From: Meridianimarinicoccus zhengii
GTDB lineage: Bacteria; Pseudomonadota; Alphaproteobacteria; Rhodobacterales; Rhodobacteraceae
Direction of reading: 5' to 3'
Length of the DNA: 64,000 bases
Assembly: GCF_003254465.1 (NCBI RefSeq)
Contig: NZ_QDFI01000005.1
Location: forward strand, 1 to 64,000
Both the position numbers and the translations under genes were made by a program. A model generated the notes under the pieces. That model saw only the letters and a list, made by a program, of their open reading frames with translations. It had not been told where the DNA came from and did no database searches. Below, piece after piece: positions 49,041-58,704 of the stretch. Position 1 is the stretch's first letter. Every line of letters starts with the position of its first letter.

Positions 49041-49478
49041 ATGTTCGCAAAGCTGCTGTCCGGCCTTATGGCCCCCGACCCCGCCCCCCTGCCCGACGCC
49101 GATGCGCGGCTGGCTCTGGCCGCCCTTTTGGTGCGCATTGCCCGGTCCGACGGGGACTATGCCGCGATCGAGATCGACCGGATCGACCGCATCCTCGCGC
49201 GCCGCTACGGGTTGTCGCCCTTCGAGGCCACGGCGCTGCGCCGCGATGCCGAAACGCTGGAAAGCGAGGCTCCGGACACGGTGCGCTTCACCCGCGCGAT
49301 CAAGGATGCGGTGCCCTATGACGACCGGCTCGCCGTGATCGGCGCGCTGTGGGAGGTCGTGATGGCCGACGGCACCCGCGACGAGGAAGAAAACAGCCTG
49401 ATGCGGATGGTGGCGAACCTGCTGGGCATCACCGACCGCGACAGCAACATGGCCCGGCAACAGGCGGGCGGCGGCTGA
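49041..49478 (+). CDS. TerB-family protein
   Basis: 145 residues, mostly helical, with two TerB-like repeats: LAALLVRIARSDGDYAAIEIDRI and VIGALWEVVMADGTRDEEEN. Each has the acidic helix pattern of the TerB/DjlA fold, which is linked to tellurite and envelope stress. It follows the VWA gene by about 50 bp on the same strand. Biochemical function is unknown. Confidence 0.85.
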   Translation: MFAKLLSGLMAPDPAPLPDADARLALAALLVRIARSDGDYAAIEIDRIDRILARRYGLSPFEATALRRDAETLESEAPDTVRFTRAIKDAVPYDDRLAVIGALWEVVMADGTRDEEENSLMRMVANLLGITDRDSNMARQQAGGG

Positions 49479-49493
49479 AGCTCCAGCCCGCGA

Positions 49494-50837
49494 TCAACCG
49501 CCCATGAGTCCATCCCGAAGGGCGGAGTGGCGCGCCAGCGCCCCCGCCAGATCGAAACGGGTGAAGGACCCGTCACGGATCACCGGGCGCCCTTCGACGA
49601 TCAGGTCGCGCACGTGCGTCGGCCCGGACAGGACCAGCGCCGCGACCGGGTCCCACGCACCCGCGGCCTCGATCCCCGACACGTCCCAGACCGCGAGATC
49701 GGCACGCATCCCCGGTGCGATCTGGCCAAGGTCGGCGCGGCCCAATACGGCGGCCCCGCCCCGCGTCGCCACTTCGAGCACCGCCCGCGCCGACATGGCG
49801 TCGGCCCCCTGCGCCACCCGCTGCAGCAGCAGCGCCTGCCGGGCTTCGAGCACAAGGTTGCCCGCGTCGTTGCTTGCCGATCCGTCCACCCCCAGACCCA
49901 CGGGCACGCCCGCGCCCAGCATGGCCCGGACCGGAGCAATGCCCGATCCCAGACGGCAGTTGGAACAGGGGCAATGGGACACGCCCGTGCGCGTGCGGGC
50001 GAACAGGTCGATCTCGGACGCATCCAGCTTCACGCAATGGGCATGCCACACATCCTCGCCGGTCCAGCCCAGATCCTGGGCATACTGGCCCGGGCGGCAG
50101 CCGAACTGCGCCAGACTGTAGGCCACGTCCTCGTCATTCTCGGCGAGATGCGTATGCAGCCGCACGTCCTTGTCGCGGGCCAGCAGGGCCGCATCGCGCA
50201 TCAGCCCGCGGCTGACCGAGAACGGCGAACACGGCGCCACGCCCACCTGGATCATGGCGCCCGGTGCCGGATCGTGGAACGCGTCGATCACCCGGATGCA
50301 GTCCTCCAGGATGGCGGCCTCGGCCTCCACCAGGCTGTCCGGCGGCAACCCGCCCGCGCTTTCCCCGATGCTCATCGCGCCGCGCGTGGCCAGCAGGCGC
50401 ACGCCGATTTCCTGCGCCGCCGCGATGCTGTCATCCAGCCGCGCGCCATTCGGGAACAGATACAGATGGTCGGAGCTGAGCGTGCAGCCCGACAGCGCCA
50501 GTTCCGCCAGCCCGACCAGCGCCGAGACATGCACATGGTCCGGCGTGAATCGCGCCCAGATGGGATAGAGCGTCGTGAGCCAGCCAAACAGCAGGGCATC
50601 CTGCCCGTCCGGCACGCCGCGGGTGAGGGTCTGGAACAGGTGGTGATGGGTGTTGACCAGCCCCGGCGTCACGACGCAGCCGCGTGCGTCGATCACCTCG
50701 GCCCCGTCTGCCGGAAGGTCGAACCCGACCGCTTCGATCACCCCGTCGCGCCATAGCACATCGGCCCCGGCCAGTTCGCGCCGCGCGTCGTCCATGGTGA
50801 CGACGACCTGCGCGTCGCGAAGCAGTGTCGCGGCCAT
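49494..50837 (-). CDS. 8-oxoguanine deaminase
   Basis: 447 residues of the TRZ/ATZ amidohydrolase family. It converts 8-oxoguanine to urate and can act on related purines. Metal site: His64 and His66 in VNTHHHLFQT, His in RLHTHLAENDED, His in WHAHCVKLD and Asp in GVDGSASND. SHCPCSNCRLGSGIAPV is the characteristic 8-oxoguanine deaminase segment. It is followed on the same strand, upstream, by a phosphatase-like gene with 1 bp between, so both form an operon. Confidence 0.92.
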   Translation of the reverse strand: MAATLLRDAQVVVTMDDARRELAGADVLWRDGVIEAVGFDLPADGAEVIDARGCVVTPGLVNTHHHLFQTLTRGVPDGQDALLFGWLTTLYPIWARFTPDHVHVSALVGLAELALSGCTLSSDHLYLFPNGARLDDSIAAAQEIGVRLLATRGAMSIGESAGGLPPDSLVEAEAAILEDCIRVIDAFHDPAPGAMIQVGVAPCSPFSVSRGLMRDAALLARDKDVRLHTHLAENDEDVAYSLAQFGCRPGQYAQDLGWTGEDVWHAHCVKLDASEIDLFARTRTGVSHCPCSNCRLGSGIAPVRAMLGAGVPVGLGVDGSASNDAGNLVLEARQALLLQRVAQGADAMSARAVLEVATRGGAAVLGRADLGQIAPGMRADLAVWDVSGIEAAGAWDPVAALVLSGPTHVRDLIVEGRPVIRDGSFTRFDLAGALARHSALRDGLMGG

Positions 50838-50838
50838 C

Positions 50839-51651
50839 TCAGCCGCCGTTCAGGACGGACAGCGCCGCTGCATGCAGCGTGGCATTGGCCGCGGCGACGG
50901 CGCGCCCGCCATGGTGGACCTTGCGGCCCTCCCAGTCCGTGACGATGCCGCCCGCCGCCTCGATCACCGCGATCGGGGCCGCGATGTCATAGGCGTTCAA
51001 CCCCGCCTCGATCACGAGATCGATCTGCCCCGCCGCCAGCAACGCATAGGCGTAGCAATCCATCCCGTAGCGGACCAGCCGGCACTGCGCGGCCACGCGG
51101 GCGAAGGCCGCCGCCTCGTCTGCGGTGCCGATCTCGGGAAATGTGGTGAACAGGATCGCGTCGCCAAGCGCCGGATTGGCCTTTGTCCGCAGCGACGTGA
51201 GCGTTTCGGCGCGCGACATACGGGCGCTGCCGAATCCACCGGCGAATCGCTCGCCGGTCCAGGGCTGGTCGATCAGGCCGAAAACCGGTCCTTCGGCGTC
51301 GGTGACGGCGATCAGCGTGCCCCATGTGGGCGTGCCCGAGATGTAACCGCGCGTCCCGTCGATGGGATCGAGCACCCAGGTCAGTCCGCTTGTACCCGTG
51401 CTGCTGCCGTATTCCTCGCCGAGGATGCCGTCATCGGGGCGCATCCGCCCAAGCAGATCGCGCATGGCGCGTTCGGCGGCGCGGTCCGCTTCGGTGACCG
51501 GGTCGAACCCCGCACCGGCCTTGTTGTCCGTGGCAAGGTCCATTCGGCGGAAATGGCGCAGGGTCTGTACCGCGGCCGCATCCGCCAGCGCATGGGCGGC
51601 GGTGACGATGCCGGCCGCGTGCGGCGGCAAACCCTTGGGAATCGTGTGCAT
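50839..51651 (-). CDS. Inositol-monophosphatase-fold phosphatase (HisN-like)
   Basis: 270 residues of the lithium-sensitive magnesium-dependent phosphatase family. FDPVTEADRAAER, GEEYG and WVLDPIDGTRGYISGTPTWG carry the metal ligands (Glu79/80, Asp95, Asp98). The last motif is more like the histidinol-phosphatase subgroup than true inositol phosphatases, so histidinol-phosphate is a likely substrate. Position upstream of 8-oxoguanine deaminase does not by itself show pathway. Confidence 0.85.
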   Translation of the reverse strand: MHTIPKGLPPHAAGIVTAAHALADAAAVQTLRHFRRMDLATDNKAGAGFDPVTEADRAAERAMRDLLGRMRPDDGILGEEYGSSTGTSGLTWVLDPIDGTRGYISGTPTWGTLIAVTDAEGPVFGLIDQPWTGERFAGGFGSARMSRAETLTSLRTKANPALGDAILFTTFPEIGTADEAAAFARVAAQCRLVRYGMDCYAYALLAAGQIDLVIEAGLNAYDIAAPIAVIEAAGGIVTDWEGRKVHHGGRAVAAANATLHAAALSVLNGG

Positions 51652-51731
51652 GGCATGGTCCGTGAATTGACACGCGCCTGCATAGCCCCCCGGCCGACGC
51701 CTGTCACGCATCGGCCGGCAATCGTTGAAAA

Positions 51732-51983
51732 TCAGGACGTTCTTTCGTCCGACTTGCTGGCGTTCGGATCGTACTTCTCGAAGAAATGGCTGACCGGCAC
51801 GTCGAGAACCTGCGCGATCTCCCACAGCCGGGACGCGCTGACACGGTTCGCCCCCGTCTCGTATTTCTGGATTTGCTGGAACTTGACGCCGACCTGCGCC
51901 GCCAGCATCTGCTGCGTGAGCGCCCGTGCACGACGGGTATTGCGAATTGTGTGTCCGACATGGACATCGACGGGATGGGGCAT
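51732..51983 (-). CDS. Small XRE-family regulator
   Basis: 83 residues, almost only a helix-turn-helix: GHTIRNTRRARALTQQMLAA and VGVKFQQIQKYETGANRVSA are typical. It ends with FFEKYDPNASKSDERTS. The ATG at 51983 follows AGGAG; longer frames upstream lack a good start. It is divergent from the quinone oxidoreductase. Target is unknown. Confidence 0.9.
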   Translation of the reverse strand: MPHPVDVHVGHTIRNTRRARALTQQMLAAQVGVKFQQIQKYETGANRVSASRLWEIAQVLDVPVSHFFEKYDPNASKSDERTS

Positions 51984-52157
51984 GGACGACTCCTGTAATC
52001 CGACATCTTGTAAAAGCCGGCACACTGGCAGGTGCTGCCGGAACGAAGACAAAATTCTCCACGCCCGCGAAGCGCAGGTTAACCGGCCACCGAGGCACAT
52101 GGAGAGCATCAAGGGCTTCTGCCCGCTATTGCTGCGGTGTATTTAGCGCAAAGTCGG

Positions 52158-52192
52158 ATCAACTTGTAAGAGCATCCCCCGCTCTAGTTGAT
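52158..52192. promoter_or_regulatory. Inverted repeat between XRE and oxidoreductase genes
   Basis: ATCAACT and AGTTGAT enclose AGAGC and GCTCT, with TGTA unpaired in the left arm and a 7-nt loop. It could be an operator or an untranslated hairpin. It lies about 40 bp before the oxidoreductase start. Confidence 0.5.
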
Positions 52193-52230
52193 TCGTTGGT
52201 TAACCCGCGGCCCGGTGTAAAGGACAATTC

Positions 52231-53202
52231 GTGCGCAGTTTCTCGATCAGAGCCGTCGGTGACGAGCCTACTTTTCACGACCTTGACAAGCCGGAACCGG
52301 GTGCCGGGCAGGTCGTGGTTGCCGTCGGCGCCTGCGGGCTGAATTTCGCCGACCTGCTGATGATAGACGGCAAGTACCAGGAAAGGCCGCCACTGCCGAT
52401 CACGCTTGGCATGGAGATCGCCGGGCGGGTGCATGCCATCGGTCCGGGCGTCACGGGACTTCTGCCCGGCGACCGTGTGGCGGCGGTACCTGGCACCGGC
52501 GGGCTGGCCCCCTACTGCGTCGTGGATTCGGCGCGCTGCGTGCCCCTGCCCGACCGGATGCCGGACGTGGACGCCGCCGCGTTCCAGATCGCCTATGGTA
52601 CGTCGCATCTTGCCCTGACCCACCGTGCCGCGTTGCAAAGGGGCGAGCGGCTTCTGGTGCTGGGGGCCGCGGGCGGGGTCGGGCTGACGGCCGTCGAACT
52701 GGGCGCGAAGCTGGGGGCGCATGTCATCGCCTGCGCACGTGGCGACACCAAGCTGGAGATCGCCCGCGCCGCCGGGGCCCACGACATCGTCGACAGCGAC
52801 GTGCCAGACCTGACCCAGCGTCTGAAGGCCAGGGGCGGCGTGGACGTGATCTACGATGCCGTGGGCGATCCGCTGTTCAGCGCGGCCCTGCGTGCCACAC
52901 GCCCCGGTGCGCGGGTGCTGGTGATCGGCTTCGCCGCGGGATCGGTGCCGCAGATCCCGGCGAATTATCTTCTGGTCAAGAACATATCGGTCCACGGGCT
53001 ATACTGGGGCGGGTATCTCGGTTTCGCGCCGGAGGTTCTCACACGCTCGTTGTCTGACCTGCTCTCGATGTATGAGGCCGGGGACATCGCGCCCCACGTC
53101 AGCCACGTCCTGCCGCTGGAACGCGCAGCAGAAGGGCTGGAATTGCTGCGCAGCCGGGCATCCACGGGAAAGGTCGTGATCACCGTCGCCCCGGATTCGT
53201 AA
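52231..53202 (+). CDS. NADPH:quinone oxidoreductase family protein
   Basis: 323 residues of the zinc-free medium-chain dehydrogenase family. GACGLNFADLLMIDGKYQ, the cofactor loop VLGAAGGVGLTAVELGAKLG (near 145), and a C-terminal IPANYLLVKNISVHGLYWG are typical. It reduces quinones or enones with NADPH. The GTG start is supported by AAAGGA 7 bp upstream. It is divergent from the small XRE regulator. Confidence 0.92.
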   Translation: MRSFSIRAVGDEPTFHDLDKPEPGAGQVVVAVGACGLNFADLLMIDGKYQERPPLPITLGMEIAGRVHAIGPGVTGLLPGDRVAAVPGTGGLAPYCVVDSARCVPLPDRMPDVDAAAFQIAYGTSHLALTHRAALQRGERLLVLGAAGGVGLTAVELGAKLGAHVIACARGDTKLEIARAAGAHDIVDSDVPDLTQRLKARGGVDVIYDAVGDPLFSAALRATRPGARVLVIGFAAGSVPQIPANYLLVKNISVHGLYWGGYLGFAPEVLTRSLSDLLSMYEAGDIAPHVSHVLPLERAAEGLELLRSRASTGKVVITVAPDS

Positions 53203-53328
53203 AAACCCGACCTTTCCGGTCACATCGCGGACCGGTCTTGCTTGAAAAAGGCACGCGAGCCACCGATATTACTCCCAAGTCCGCGGCCCGTCCGGGGCGC
53301 GACGCGCGAGTTTCACAGGAGGGAACAC

Positions 53329-54102
53329 ATGGCTGACTACCAGACGATCCGTGCAACTGCGGCCGGCGCCCGCAGTGTCGAGATCGACGAGGGGCTTCGC
53401 GCCCACATGACCAAGGTCTACAGCACGATGTCGGTGGGCATGCTCATCACCGCCGCCGTGTCCTGGGCCATCGCCGGGCTGGCGGTGTCGGACGTGCCGA
53501 CCGCCTATCAGATCGGGGCGGACACCTATCTGACTGGCCTTGGCGCAGCGATCTACGCCTCGCCGCTCAAGTGGCTGATCATGTTCGCGCCGCTGCTGTT
53601 CGTCTTCGGGTTCAGCGCAGGCATCAACCGCATGTCCGCGGCCACCGCGCAGACCGTGTTCTACATGTTTGCCGCCGTGATGGGCCTGTCGATCAGTTCC
53701 ATCTTCCTCGTGTTCACAGGCGTGTCCATCGTGACCACGTTCCTCGTGACCGCCATCGCCTTCGCGTCGCTCAGCCTTTACGGCTACACGACGAAGAAGG
53801 ATCTCAGCGCGATGGGCACCTTCCTCATGATGGGGCTGGTGGGGCTGATCGTGGCGATGATCATCAACATCTTCGTGGCCTCGTCGGCGCTGCAATTCGC
53901 CATCTCGGTCATCGGCGTGCTGATCTTCGCCGGCCTGACGGCCTATGACACGCAGTCGATCAAGAACGAGTACATCCAGATGGCGTCGAGCGGCGATCAG
54001 GAGTGGCTGGGCAAGTCGGCGATCATGGGCGCGCTGCGTCTCTATCTCGACTTCATCAACATGTTCATGTTCCTGCTTCAGTTCCTCGGCAACCGCGAGT
54101 AA
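53329..54102 (+). CDS. Bax inhibitor-1/YccA family membrane protein
   Basis: 257 residues with seven membrane helices after a hydrophilic N-terminus (ADYQTIRATAAGARSVEIDE). AYDTQSIKNEYIQMAS near the end and ALRLYLDFINMFMFLLQFLGNRE are the signature of YccA/YbhL proteins. They are thought to be calcium-leak channels or to modulate the FtsH protease. AGGAGGG gives a strong start at 53329. A terminator follows. Confidence 0.94.
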   Translation: MADYQTIRATAAGARSVEIDEGLRAHMTKVYSTMSVGMLITAAVSWAIAGLAVSDVPTAYQIGADTYLTGLGAAIYASPLKWLIMFAPLLFVFGFSAGINRMSAATAQTVFYMFAAVMGLSISSIFLVFTGVSIVTTFLVTAIAFASLSLYGYTTKKDLSAMGTFLMMGLVGLIVAMIINIFVASSALQFAISVIGVLIFAGLTAYDTQSIKNEYIQMASSGDQEWLGKSAIMGALRLYLDFINMFMFLLQFLGNRE

Positions 54103-54124
54103 ATCCGCCTTCAGGACATGGGAC

Positions 54125-54151
54125 AGGGCCAGCCTTTGGGCTGGCCCTTTT
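54125..54151 (+). terminator. Rho-independent terminator of the Bax-inhibitor gene
   Basis: AGGGCCAGCC and GGCTGGCCCT form a perfect 10-bp stem around TTTG, followed by T residues. Confidence 0.9.
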
Positions 54152-54197
54152 CGTTTGGGGCGGCTTTGTCGGATCGGGCGCACTGCCGCCGCGCATG

Positions 54198-54224
54198 AAA
54201 AAGGGCCGCGCAATTGCGCAGCCC
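54198..54224 (-). terminator. Rho-independent terminator of rpmG
   Basis: On the minus strand GGGCTGCGC and GCGCGGCCC pair around AATT with one wobble, followed by TTTTT (54202-54198). Confidence 0.88.
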
Positions 54225-54251
54225 CCAAGACGCGTCACCAGCCGCTGCCGG

Positions 54252-54419
54252 TTACTTGATCTTGCCTTCCTTGTACTCGACATGCTTGCGCGCGACCGGA
54301 TCGTATTTCCGGACGGTCATCTTTTCCGTCATCGTGCGCGCATTCTTCTTGGTCACATAGAAGTGCCCAGTATCCGCGGTCGAGTTCAGGCGGATCTTGA
54401 TGGTTGTCGGCTTCGCCAT
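54252..54419 (-). CDS. rpmG: 50S ribosomal protein L33
   Basis: 55 residues, the normal length: [20 protein letters not shown], then [14 protein letters not shown] and the end [11 protein letters not shown]. There is no Cys, so it is the zinc-independent form. GAGGAG lies just before the ATG. A strong terminator follows the stop. Confidence 0.97.
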   Translation of the reverse strand: MAKPTTIKIRLNSTADTGHFYVTKKNARTMTEKMTVRKYDPVARKHVEYKEGKIK

Positions 54420-54507
54420 GGTGTGTCTCCTCAACCGGGCGGCGACACCACCCGTGAAAATCTGGAACCCGCCTTTTAAACGTGGGCAGTCCAGTGTCAA
54501 GCGCAGA

Positions 54508-55227
54508 TCATGCCGGAAGCGGCGGCACCCCCATTGCGGCGTGCACACGATCACGCGCGGCGGCGTCAAGACCGAGTCCCGTGGACAACTGGCGCAGGAA
54601 ATCGGCTTCCGCGGCATGATCCACGCGCACTGCGGTCAACGCGGTGGAATAGACCTGCGCCTTCATCGCGTCATTGGTCGCCGCGGCCAGCGCCATGGGG
54701 TCGACGGGGGCCGCAAGCTGTTCCTTGACGAAGGCGACCTCCTCCGGTTCGGCGTCCTTGAGCGCATCCATGATCGTCTTCTGCTCCTCGGCGTCGATCT
54801 CGCCGTCGGCCTTGGCGGCCTGGATCATCGCGCGGATCATCAGCTTTGCGTTCTCTTCCGCCGCCATGCCGACGGGCGTCCCCTTGAACAGGCCCGACAG
54901 CATGTCGTCCGCCTGCTTGCCGCCCGCCGCGGCGGCCCCGCCCATGGCCGACATCAGTCCGGCAAAACCTGCCGCCGCCGCCTCCGGCTGTGCCCCCGGC
55001 ACGGTCCCGCCCATCTTGGCCATCATGTCGCGCACGGCATTGCCGGCACCCGGCACCCCCATGCGTTCGGCCATCTGCGCGACCTGGTCCGCCATGCCGG
55101 CCGTACCGCCCGCCTGTGCGAACATGTCCTGAAGCCCCGCCATGCCGCCGGCCTGCCGATATTTCGACACGCCCTTGGCCGCAGCCACGCCGACCGCGAC
55201 GGTCGCCAGCGTTCTCAGAAAGCTCAT
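54508..55227 (-). CDS. DUF533 protein (TerB-like fold)
   Basis: 239 residues. An N-terminal hydrophobic stretch ([19 protein letters not shown]) leads to a Gly/Ala/Met-rich linker (about 25-120). The C-terminal DUF533 domain (about 130-239) has [23 protein letters not shown] and ends MGVPPLPA. This is the YebE group, possibly membrane-associated with an unknown role. The start at 55227 was chosen because earlier frames run into rnpB. Confidence 0.85.
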   Translation of the reverse strand: MSFLRTLATVAVGVAAAKGVSKYRQAGGMAGLQDMFAQAGGTAGMADQVAQMAERMGVPGAGNAVRDMMAKMGGTVPGAQPEAAAAGFAGLMSAMGGAAAAGGKQADDMLSGLFKGTPVGMAAEENAKLMIRAMIQAAKADGEIDAEEQKTIMDALKDAEPEEVAFVKEQLAAPVDPMALAAATNDAMKAQVYSTALTAVRVDHAAEADFLRQLSTGLGLDAAARDRVHAAMGVPPLPA

Positions 55228-55325
55228 GGTTCGTTCTCCCTCTCCCCGGTTCCACAGGCAGAGTACCACCGCGCGGGCGTACCGGTGCGGGCGCTTTGTC
55301 GCGGGGGAAGGCAGGGGTCGAAATG

Positions 55326-55705
55326 CGCGCGGATGGCCTGTAAGCCGGATTCTGTTCCGGGGTCGCCCCCTTCGACGGCCATTCATCTGGGCCCGGCGTT
55401 ACCGCCGCGCTCGTGCTGCCAACCCGGGTTCCTGGGCCGAAGCGTGCCCGCGGCATGAGCCGCGCGGAACCCCTATTTGGCATTGCTCCCGGTGGGGCTT
55501 GCCATGCCGGTGCTGTTGCCAGCCCCGCGGTGGGCTCTTACCCCACCGTTTCACCCTTGCCCCGGCGGACCGGGGCGGTCTGTTCTCTGTGGCGCTGTCC
55601 CTCGGGTTTCCCCGGCCGGGCGTTACCCGGCACCGTTGCTTCATGGAGTCCGGACTTTCCTCGACGCCCCTTGCGGGCCGCCGCGACCGTCCGGCCATCC
55701 GCGCG
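55326..55705 (-). ncRNA. rnpB: RNase P RNA
   Basis: About 380 nt. The 5' conserved region GAGGAAAGTCCGGACTCC lies at 55662-55645 and the 3' end shows AACAGAATCCGGCTTA (55356-55341), both universal RNase P RNA elements. The ends pair as CGCGCGGATGGCC with GGCCATCCGCGCG, a 13-bp P1 helix that sets the limits. It processes the 5' ends of precursor tRNAs together with RnpA. It lies between the DUF533 gene and the amidase gene. Confidence 0.95.
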
Positions 55706-55714
55706 TGGCTGCTG

Positions 55715-56401
55715 CTAGACCTCGCGGCGCGCGCGGTCAACGGGGAAGTCGCGCGCGAGTGCAGCCATGATTCTGGCATCGGTCGCATCGAGCGGTCCCT
55801 GCGCCGTTGGACGGAACCGCGTGCGGAACGCCGCAAGCAGCACATCGGGCGCGGCATCCGGGTAGCCCACGGCCCGCGCATGGGCGACAAAGTCCCCGGG
55901 TGTGGCCGGCTGCGGCGCGGGCGTCGGCACGGCCAGCCCCTGCCGCGCCAGTCTTGCCCAGTCAAAGCGCGCCCCCGGATCCTGCTTGCGATCAGGCGCC
56001 ATGCAGGCATGCCCGATCACCCGTTCGAGCGGAATGTCCCAACGCGCCATGATCCCGGCCAGCAGCGATTCCAGCCGGTCCATGAGCGGTGCCGCAAAGG
56101 GCGTGCGCCCGTCATTGTCCAGCTCGATCCCGATGGAGCGTGAGTTGACGTCCGTCACGGCACCCCAAGCCCCCGCCCCCGCATGCCAGGCGCGCGCCGC
56201 GTCATCCACCATCTGCCAGCATGTGCCACAGCGTCCGATCAGGTAATGCGCCGAGACCTCCGCGCCCGGATCGCAGAGCCGTGCGAGCGCGGACTCGGCA
56301 TCCCGCATCGCCGTGTAGTGGATCACCACCATGTCGGGCACCGCGCCATCGCGCCGTGGCCCGTGGTTGGGCGAAGGATGCCAGATGGTCGCGTCCGTCA
56401 C
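55715..56401 (-). CDS. N-acetylmuramoyl-L-alanine amidase (AmpD-like)
   Basis: 228 residues from a GTG at 56401, 4 nt after the upstream stop codon. Amidase_2 domain: VVIHYTAMRDAESAL (zinc His), VSAHYLIGRCG, WHAGAGAWGAVTDVNSRSIG, and GHACMAPDRKQDPGARFDW with the second His and catalytic Lys region. No signal peptide is visible, so it acts in the cytoplasm on muropeptides, as AmpD does in wall recycling. A C-terminal peptidoglycan-binding-like part follows. Confidence 0.9.
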   Translation of the reverse strand: MTDATIWHPSPNHGPRRDGAVPDMVVIHYTAMRDAESALARLCDPGAEVSAHYLIGRCGTCWQMVDDAARAWHAGAGAWGAVTDVNSRSIGIELDNDGRTPFAAPLMDRLESLLAGIMARWDIPLERVIGHACMAPDRKQDPGARFDWARLARQGLAVPTPAPQPATPGDFVAHARAVGYPDAAPDVLLAAFRTRFRPTAQGPLDATDARIMAALARDFPVDRARREV

Positions 56402-56405
56402 GGAC

Positions 56406-56894
56406 CTAGCGCACCGCGCGGCGGAACCGCTCCGGGTCCCAGCCGCAGGCGTAGCCGTCGCCGTCGGGGTCCATGCCCAGCCGGTCGCCCTCCGGCCCGC
56501 CCGCCCGCAGGAACGCTTCCTGCGCCAGATCGGCCGATACATAGCGTTCGCAGGCCCGTTCCGCGCGTTCCGCAGACGGATTGTCCCGTGCGTACCGCGC
56601 GGTGCCGACCGCATGATCGGTTGCCAGCGCGAAGGCCACGACGTTGGGGCCCTCCTCTGTCGGACGACCACGCAGTTGCACGGGCCGCACAGGAACTGGG
56701 GGCGGCACCGCCGATGGGGCCGCATCGGCGCGCGGGGTCGCGGCTTCGGCAGAGGCATTCCCCCGCAGCGCGGCTTCACGCGTGGCGCGCGGCTCGCCGG
56801 TCACCGGCACCAATCCCACCGTATCGCCGGGTCCGTAGGCTGGCCCGCAGGCCGCCAGCAGCGCGACCAGACCGAAAATGGCGCGGCGCGCCAT
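56406..56894 (-). CDS. Excalibur-domain lipoprotein
   Basis: 162 residues. The N-terminus MARRAIFGLVALLAACG is a lipobox-type signal. A Pro/Ala-rich linker (about 45-95) leads to a C-terminal excalibur calcium-binding motif, LGMDPDGDGYACGWDPERFR. The protein is expected to be anchored in the envelope. Its end lies 4 nt from the amidase gene, so the two probably act together in wall maintenance. Direct function is unknown. Confidence 0.8.
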   Translation of the reverse strand: MARRAIFGLVALLAACGPAYGPGDTVGLVPVTGEPRATREAALRGNASAEAATPRADAAPSAVPPPVPVRPVQLRGRPTEEGPNVVAFALATDHAVGTARYARDNPSAERAERACERYVSADLAQEAFLRAGGPEGDRLGMDPDGDGYACGWDPERFRRAVR

Positions 56895-56896
56895 CC

Positions 56897-58384
56897 CTAC
56901 CACCAGCGGTCGGGGCGGGCGGTGAACCCCGCCGCCCGTTCCAGCGCGTAAGCATGGTTCAGCAAGCCCGCCTCGTCCCACGGCTTGCCGATCAGTTGCA
57001 ACCCCAGCGGCAGGCCGCGCCGGTCCAGCCCCGCGGGCACGGAAATCCCCGGCAGACCGGCCAAGTTCACAGTCACCGTGAACACGTCGTTGAGATACAT
57101 CTGCACCGGGTCTGCGCTTGCCATTTCGCCCAGCCCGAACGCCGCCGAGGGCGTGGCTGGCGTCAGGATCGCGTCCACACCGGCGGCGAACGCTTCGTCA
57201 AAGTCGCGCTTGATCAGCGTGCGGACCTTGCGCGCCCGGTTGTAATAGGCGTCGTAGAACCCTGCCGACAGAACGTAGGTGCCGACCATCACGCGGCGCT
57301 GCACCTCCGCCCCGAAGCCTTCGGCGCGGGTCTTTTCGTACATCTCGGTGATGCCGTCGCCGGGCGCCAGTTTCGCGCGGTGCCCGAACCGCACCCCGTC
57401 ATAGCGCGCAAGGTTCGACGACGCCTCGGCAGGCGCGATGACGTAATAGGCGGGCAGCGCGTATTGCGTATGGGGCAAAGAGATTTCCACAACCTCCGCC
57501 CCGGCATCGCGCAGCATCTCGGCGCCGTCATCCCACAACTGGGCGATCTCGGGCGGCATGCCCTCAACGCGGTATTCGCGCGGGATTCCGATCTTCGTGC
57601 CTCGGATATCGCCGGTCAGCGCCGCCTCGAAATCCGGCACGGGGATGTCGGCGCTCGTGCTGTCATGCGGGTCGTGCCCGGCCATCGCCTGCAGCATGAT
57701 TGCCGCATCGCGCACGTCGCGGGTCATCGGCCCCGCCTGGTCGAGGCTGGAGGCGAAGGCCACGATCCCCCAGCGCGAACAGCGCCCATAGGTCGGCTTC
57801 AGCCCCGTGATCCCGGTGAAGGCCGCGGGCTGCCGGATCGACCCGCCCGTATCGGTGCCCGTCGCGGCAAGGCATAGCCCCGCCGCCACCGCCGCTGCCG
57901 ACCCGCCGGACGATCCGCCGGGTGTCAGCGGCGCGTCGGACCCTTTGGCGCGCCACGGATTCACGGCATTGCCGTAGATCGAGGTCTCGTTGCTCGACCC
58001 CATGGCGAATTCGTCCATGTTCAACTTGCCGAGCATGACCGCACCGGCGTCCCACAGCTTCGCGGTCACGGTGCTCTCATACTCCGGGCGGAAGCCCTTT
58101 AGGATGCCGGACGCGGCCTGCGACGCGACACCCTTGGTGCAGAACAGGTCCTTGATGCCAAGCGGTATGCCGCACATGGCGGGCGCATCGCCATCGCGCA
58201 GCCGCGCGTCGGCGCGCGCCGCCTGTTCGCGGGCCACGTCCGGCGTGTGATGCACGACCGCGTTGAGCGCCCCGGCGCTCTCGATCTCACGCAGACAGGC
58301 TTCGGTCAGGTCCGCCGCGGTGACGTCCCCGCGTCGCAGGGCGTCGCGGGCAGCGGCGATGGTCAGGCTGCTCAGGTCCGACAT
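56897..58384 (-). CDS. gatA: Aspartyl/glutamyl-tRNA amidotransferase subunit A
   Basis: 495 residues. It is an amidase-signature enzyme that releases ammonia from glutamine for transamidation of Glu-tRNA(Gln) or Asp-tRNA(Asn). [14 protein letters not shown] holds the catalytic Lys (near 78); [10 protein letters not shown] and [11 protein letters not shown] hold the Ser pair. The gene overlaps gatC by ATGA. gatB is not in the window. It is followed by the excalibur lipoprotein gene after 2 bp. Confidence 0.97.
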   Translation of the reverse strand: MSDLSSLTIAAARDALRRGDVTAADLTEACLREIESAGALNAVVHHTPDVAREQAARADARLRDGDAPAMCGIPLGIKDLFCTKGVASQAASGILKGFRPEYESTVTAKLWDAGAVMLGKLNMDEFAMGSSNETSIYGNAVNPWRAKGSDAPLTPGGSSGGSAAAVAAGLCLAATGTDTGGSIRQPAAFTGITGLKPTYGRCSRWGIVAFASSLDQAGPMTRDVRDAAIMLQAMAGHDPHDSTSADIPVPDFEAALTGDIRGTKIGIPREYRVEGMPPEIAQLWDDGAEMLRDAGAEVVEISLPHTQYALPAYYVIAPAEASSNLARYDGVRFGHRAKLAPGDGITEMYEKTRAEGFGAEVQRRVMVGTYVLSAGFYDAYYNRARKVRTLIKRDFDEAFAAGVDAILTPATPSAAFGLGEMASADPVQMYLNDVFTVTVNLAGLPGISVPAGLDRRGLPLGLQLIGKPWDEAGLLNHAYALERAAGFTARPDRWW

Positions 58385-58671
58385 CACTCGACCACCTTCG
58401 GCACGGCGAAGAACCCTTCGCGGGCATCGGGCGCGTTCGACAGCACAGCCGCCTGCTGGTTGCCGTCCGTCACGACATCGTCGCGCCGTTTCAGCCGAAT
58501 AGGTGTGACGCCGGTCATCGGCTCCACGCCCTCGACATCGACCTCGCCCAGTTGCTCGATGAACCCGAGGATGGTGTTGAACTCCGCCGCCAGCGCCGGC
58601 AGCGCGTCATCTTCCACCCGGATGCGGGCAAGCTTGGCCACCTTCGCGGCGGTCGCTGTGTCGATCGACAT
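58384..58671 (-). CDS. gatC: Aspartyl/glutamyl-tRNA amidotransferase subunit C
   Basis: 95 residues, full length. It begins [20 protein letters not shown] and ends in the usual [17 protein letters not shown]. It stabilises GatA with GatB. Upstream gene of the gatC-gatA pair, with a 1-bp stop/start overlap. Confidence 0.97.
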   Translation of the reverse strand: MSIDTATAAKVAKLARIRVEDDALPALAAEFNTILGFIEQLGEVDVEGVEPMTGVTPIRLKRRDDVVTDGNQQAAVLSNAPDAREGFFAVPKVVE

Positions 58672-58704
58672 GGGGCCTCTCCGTCTGCTGTTCCGGCGCC
58701 CGCT

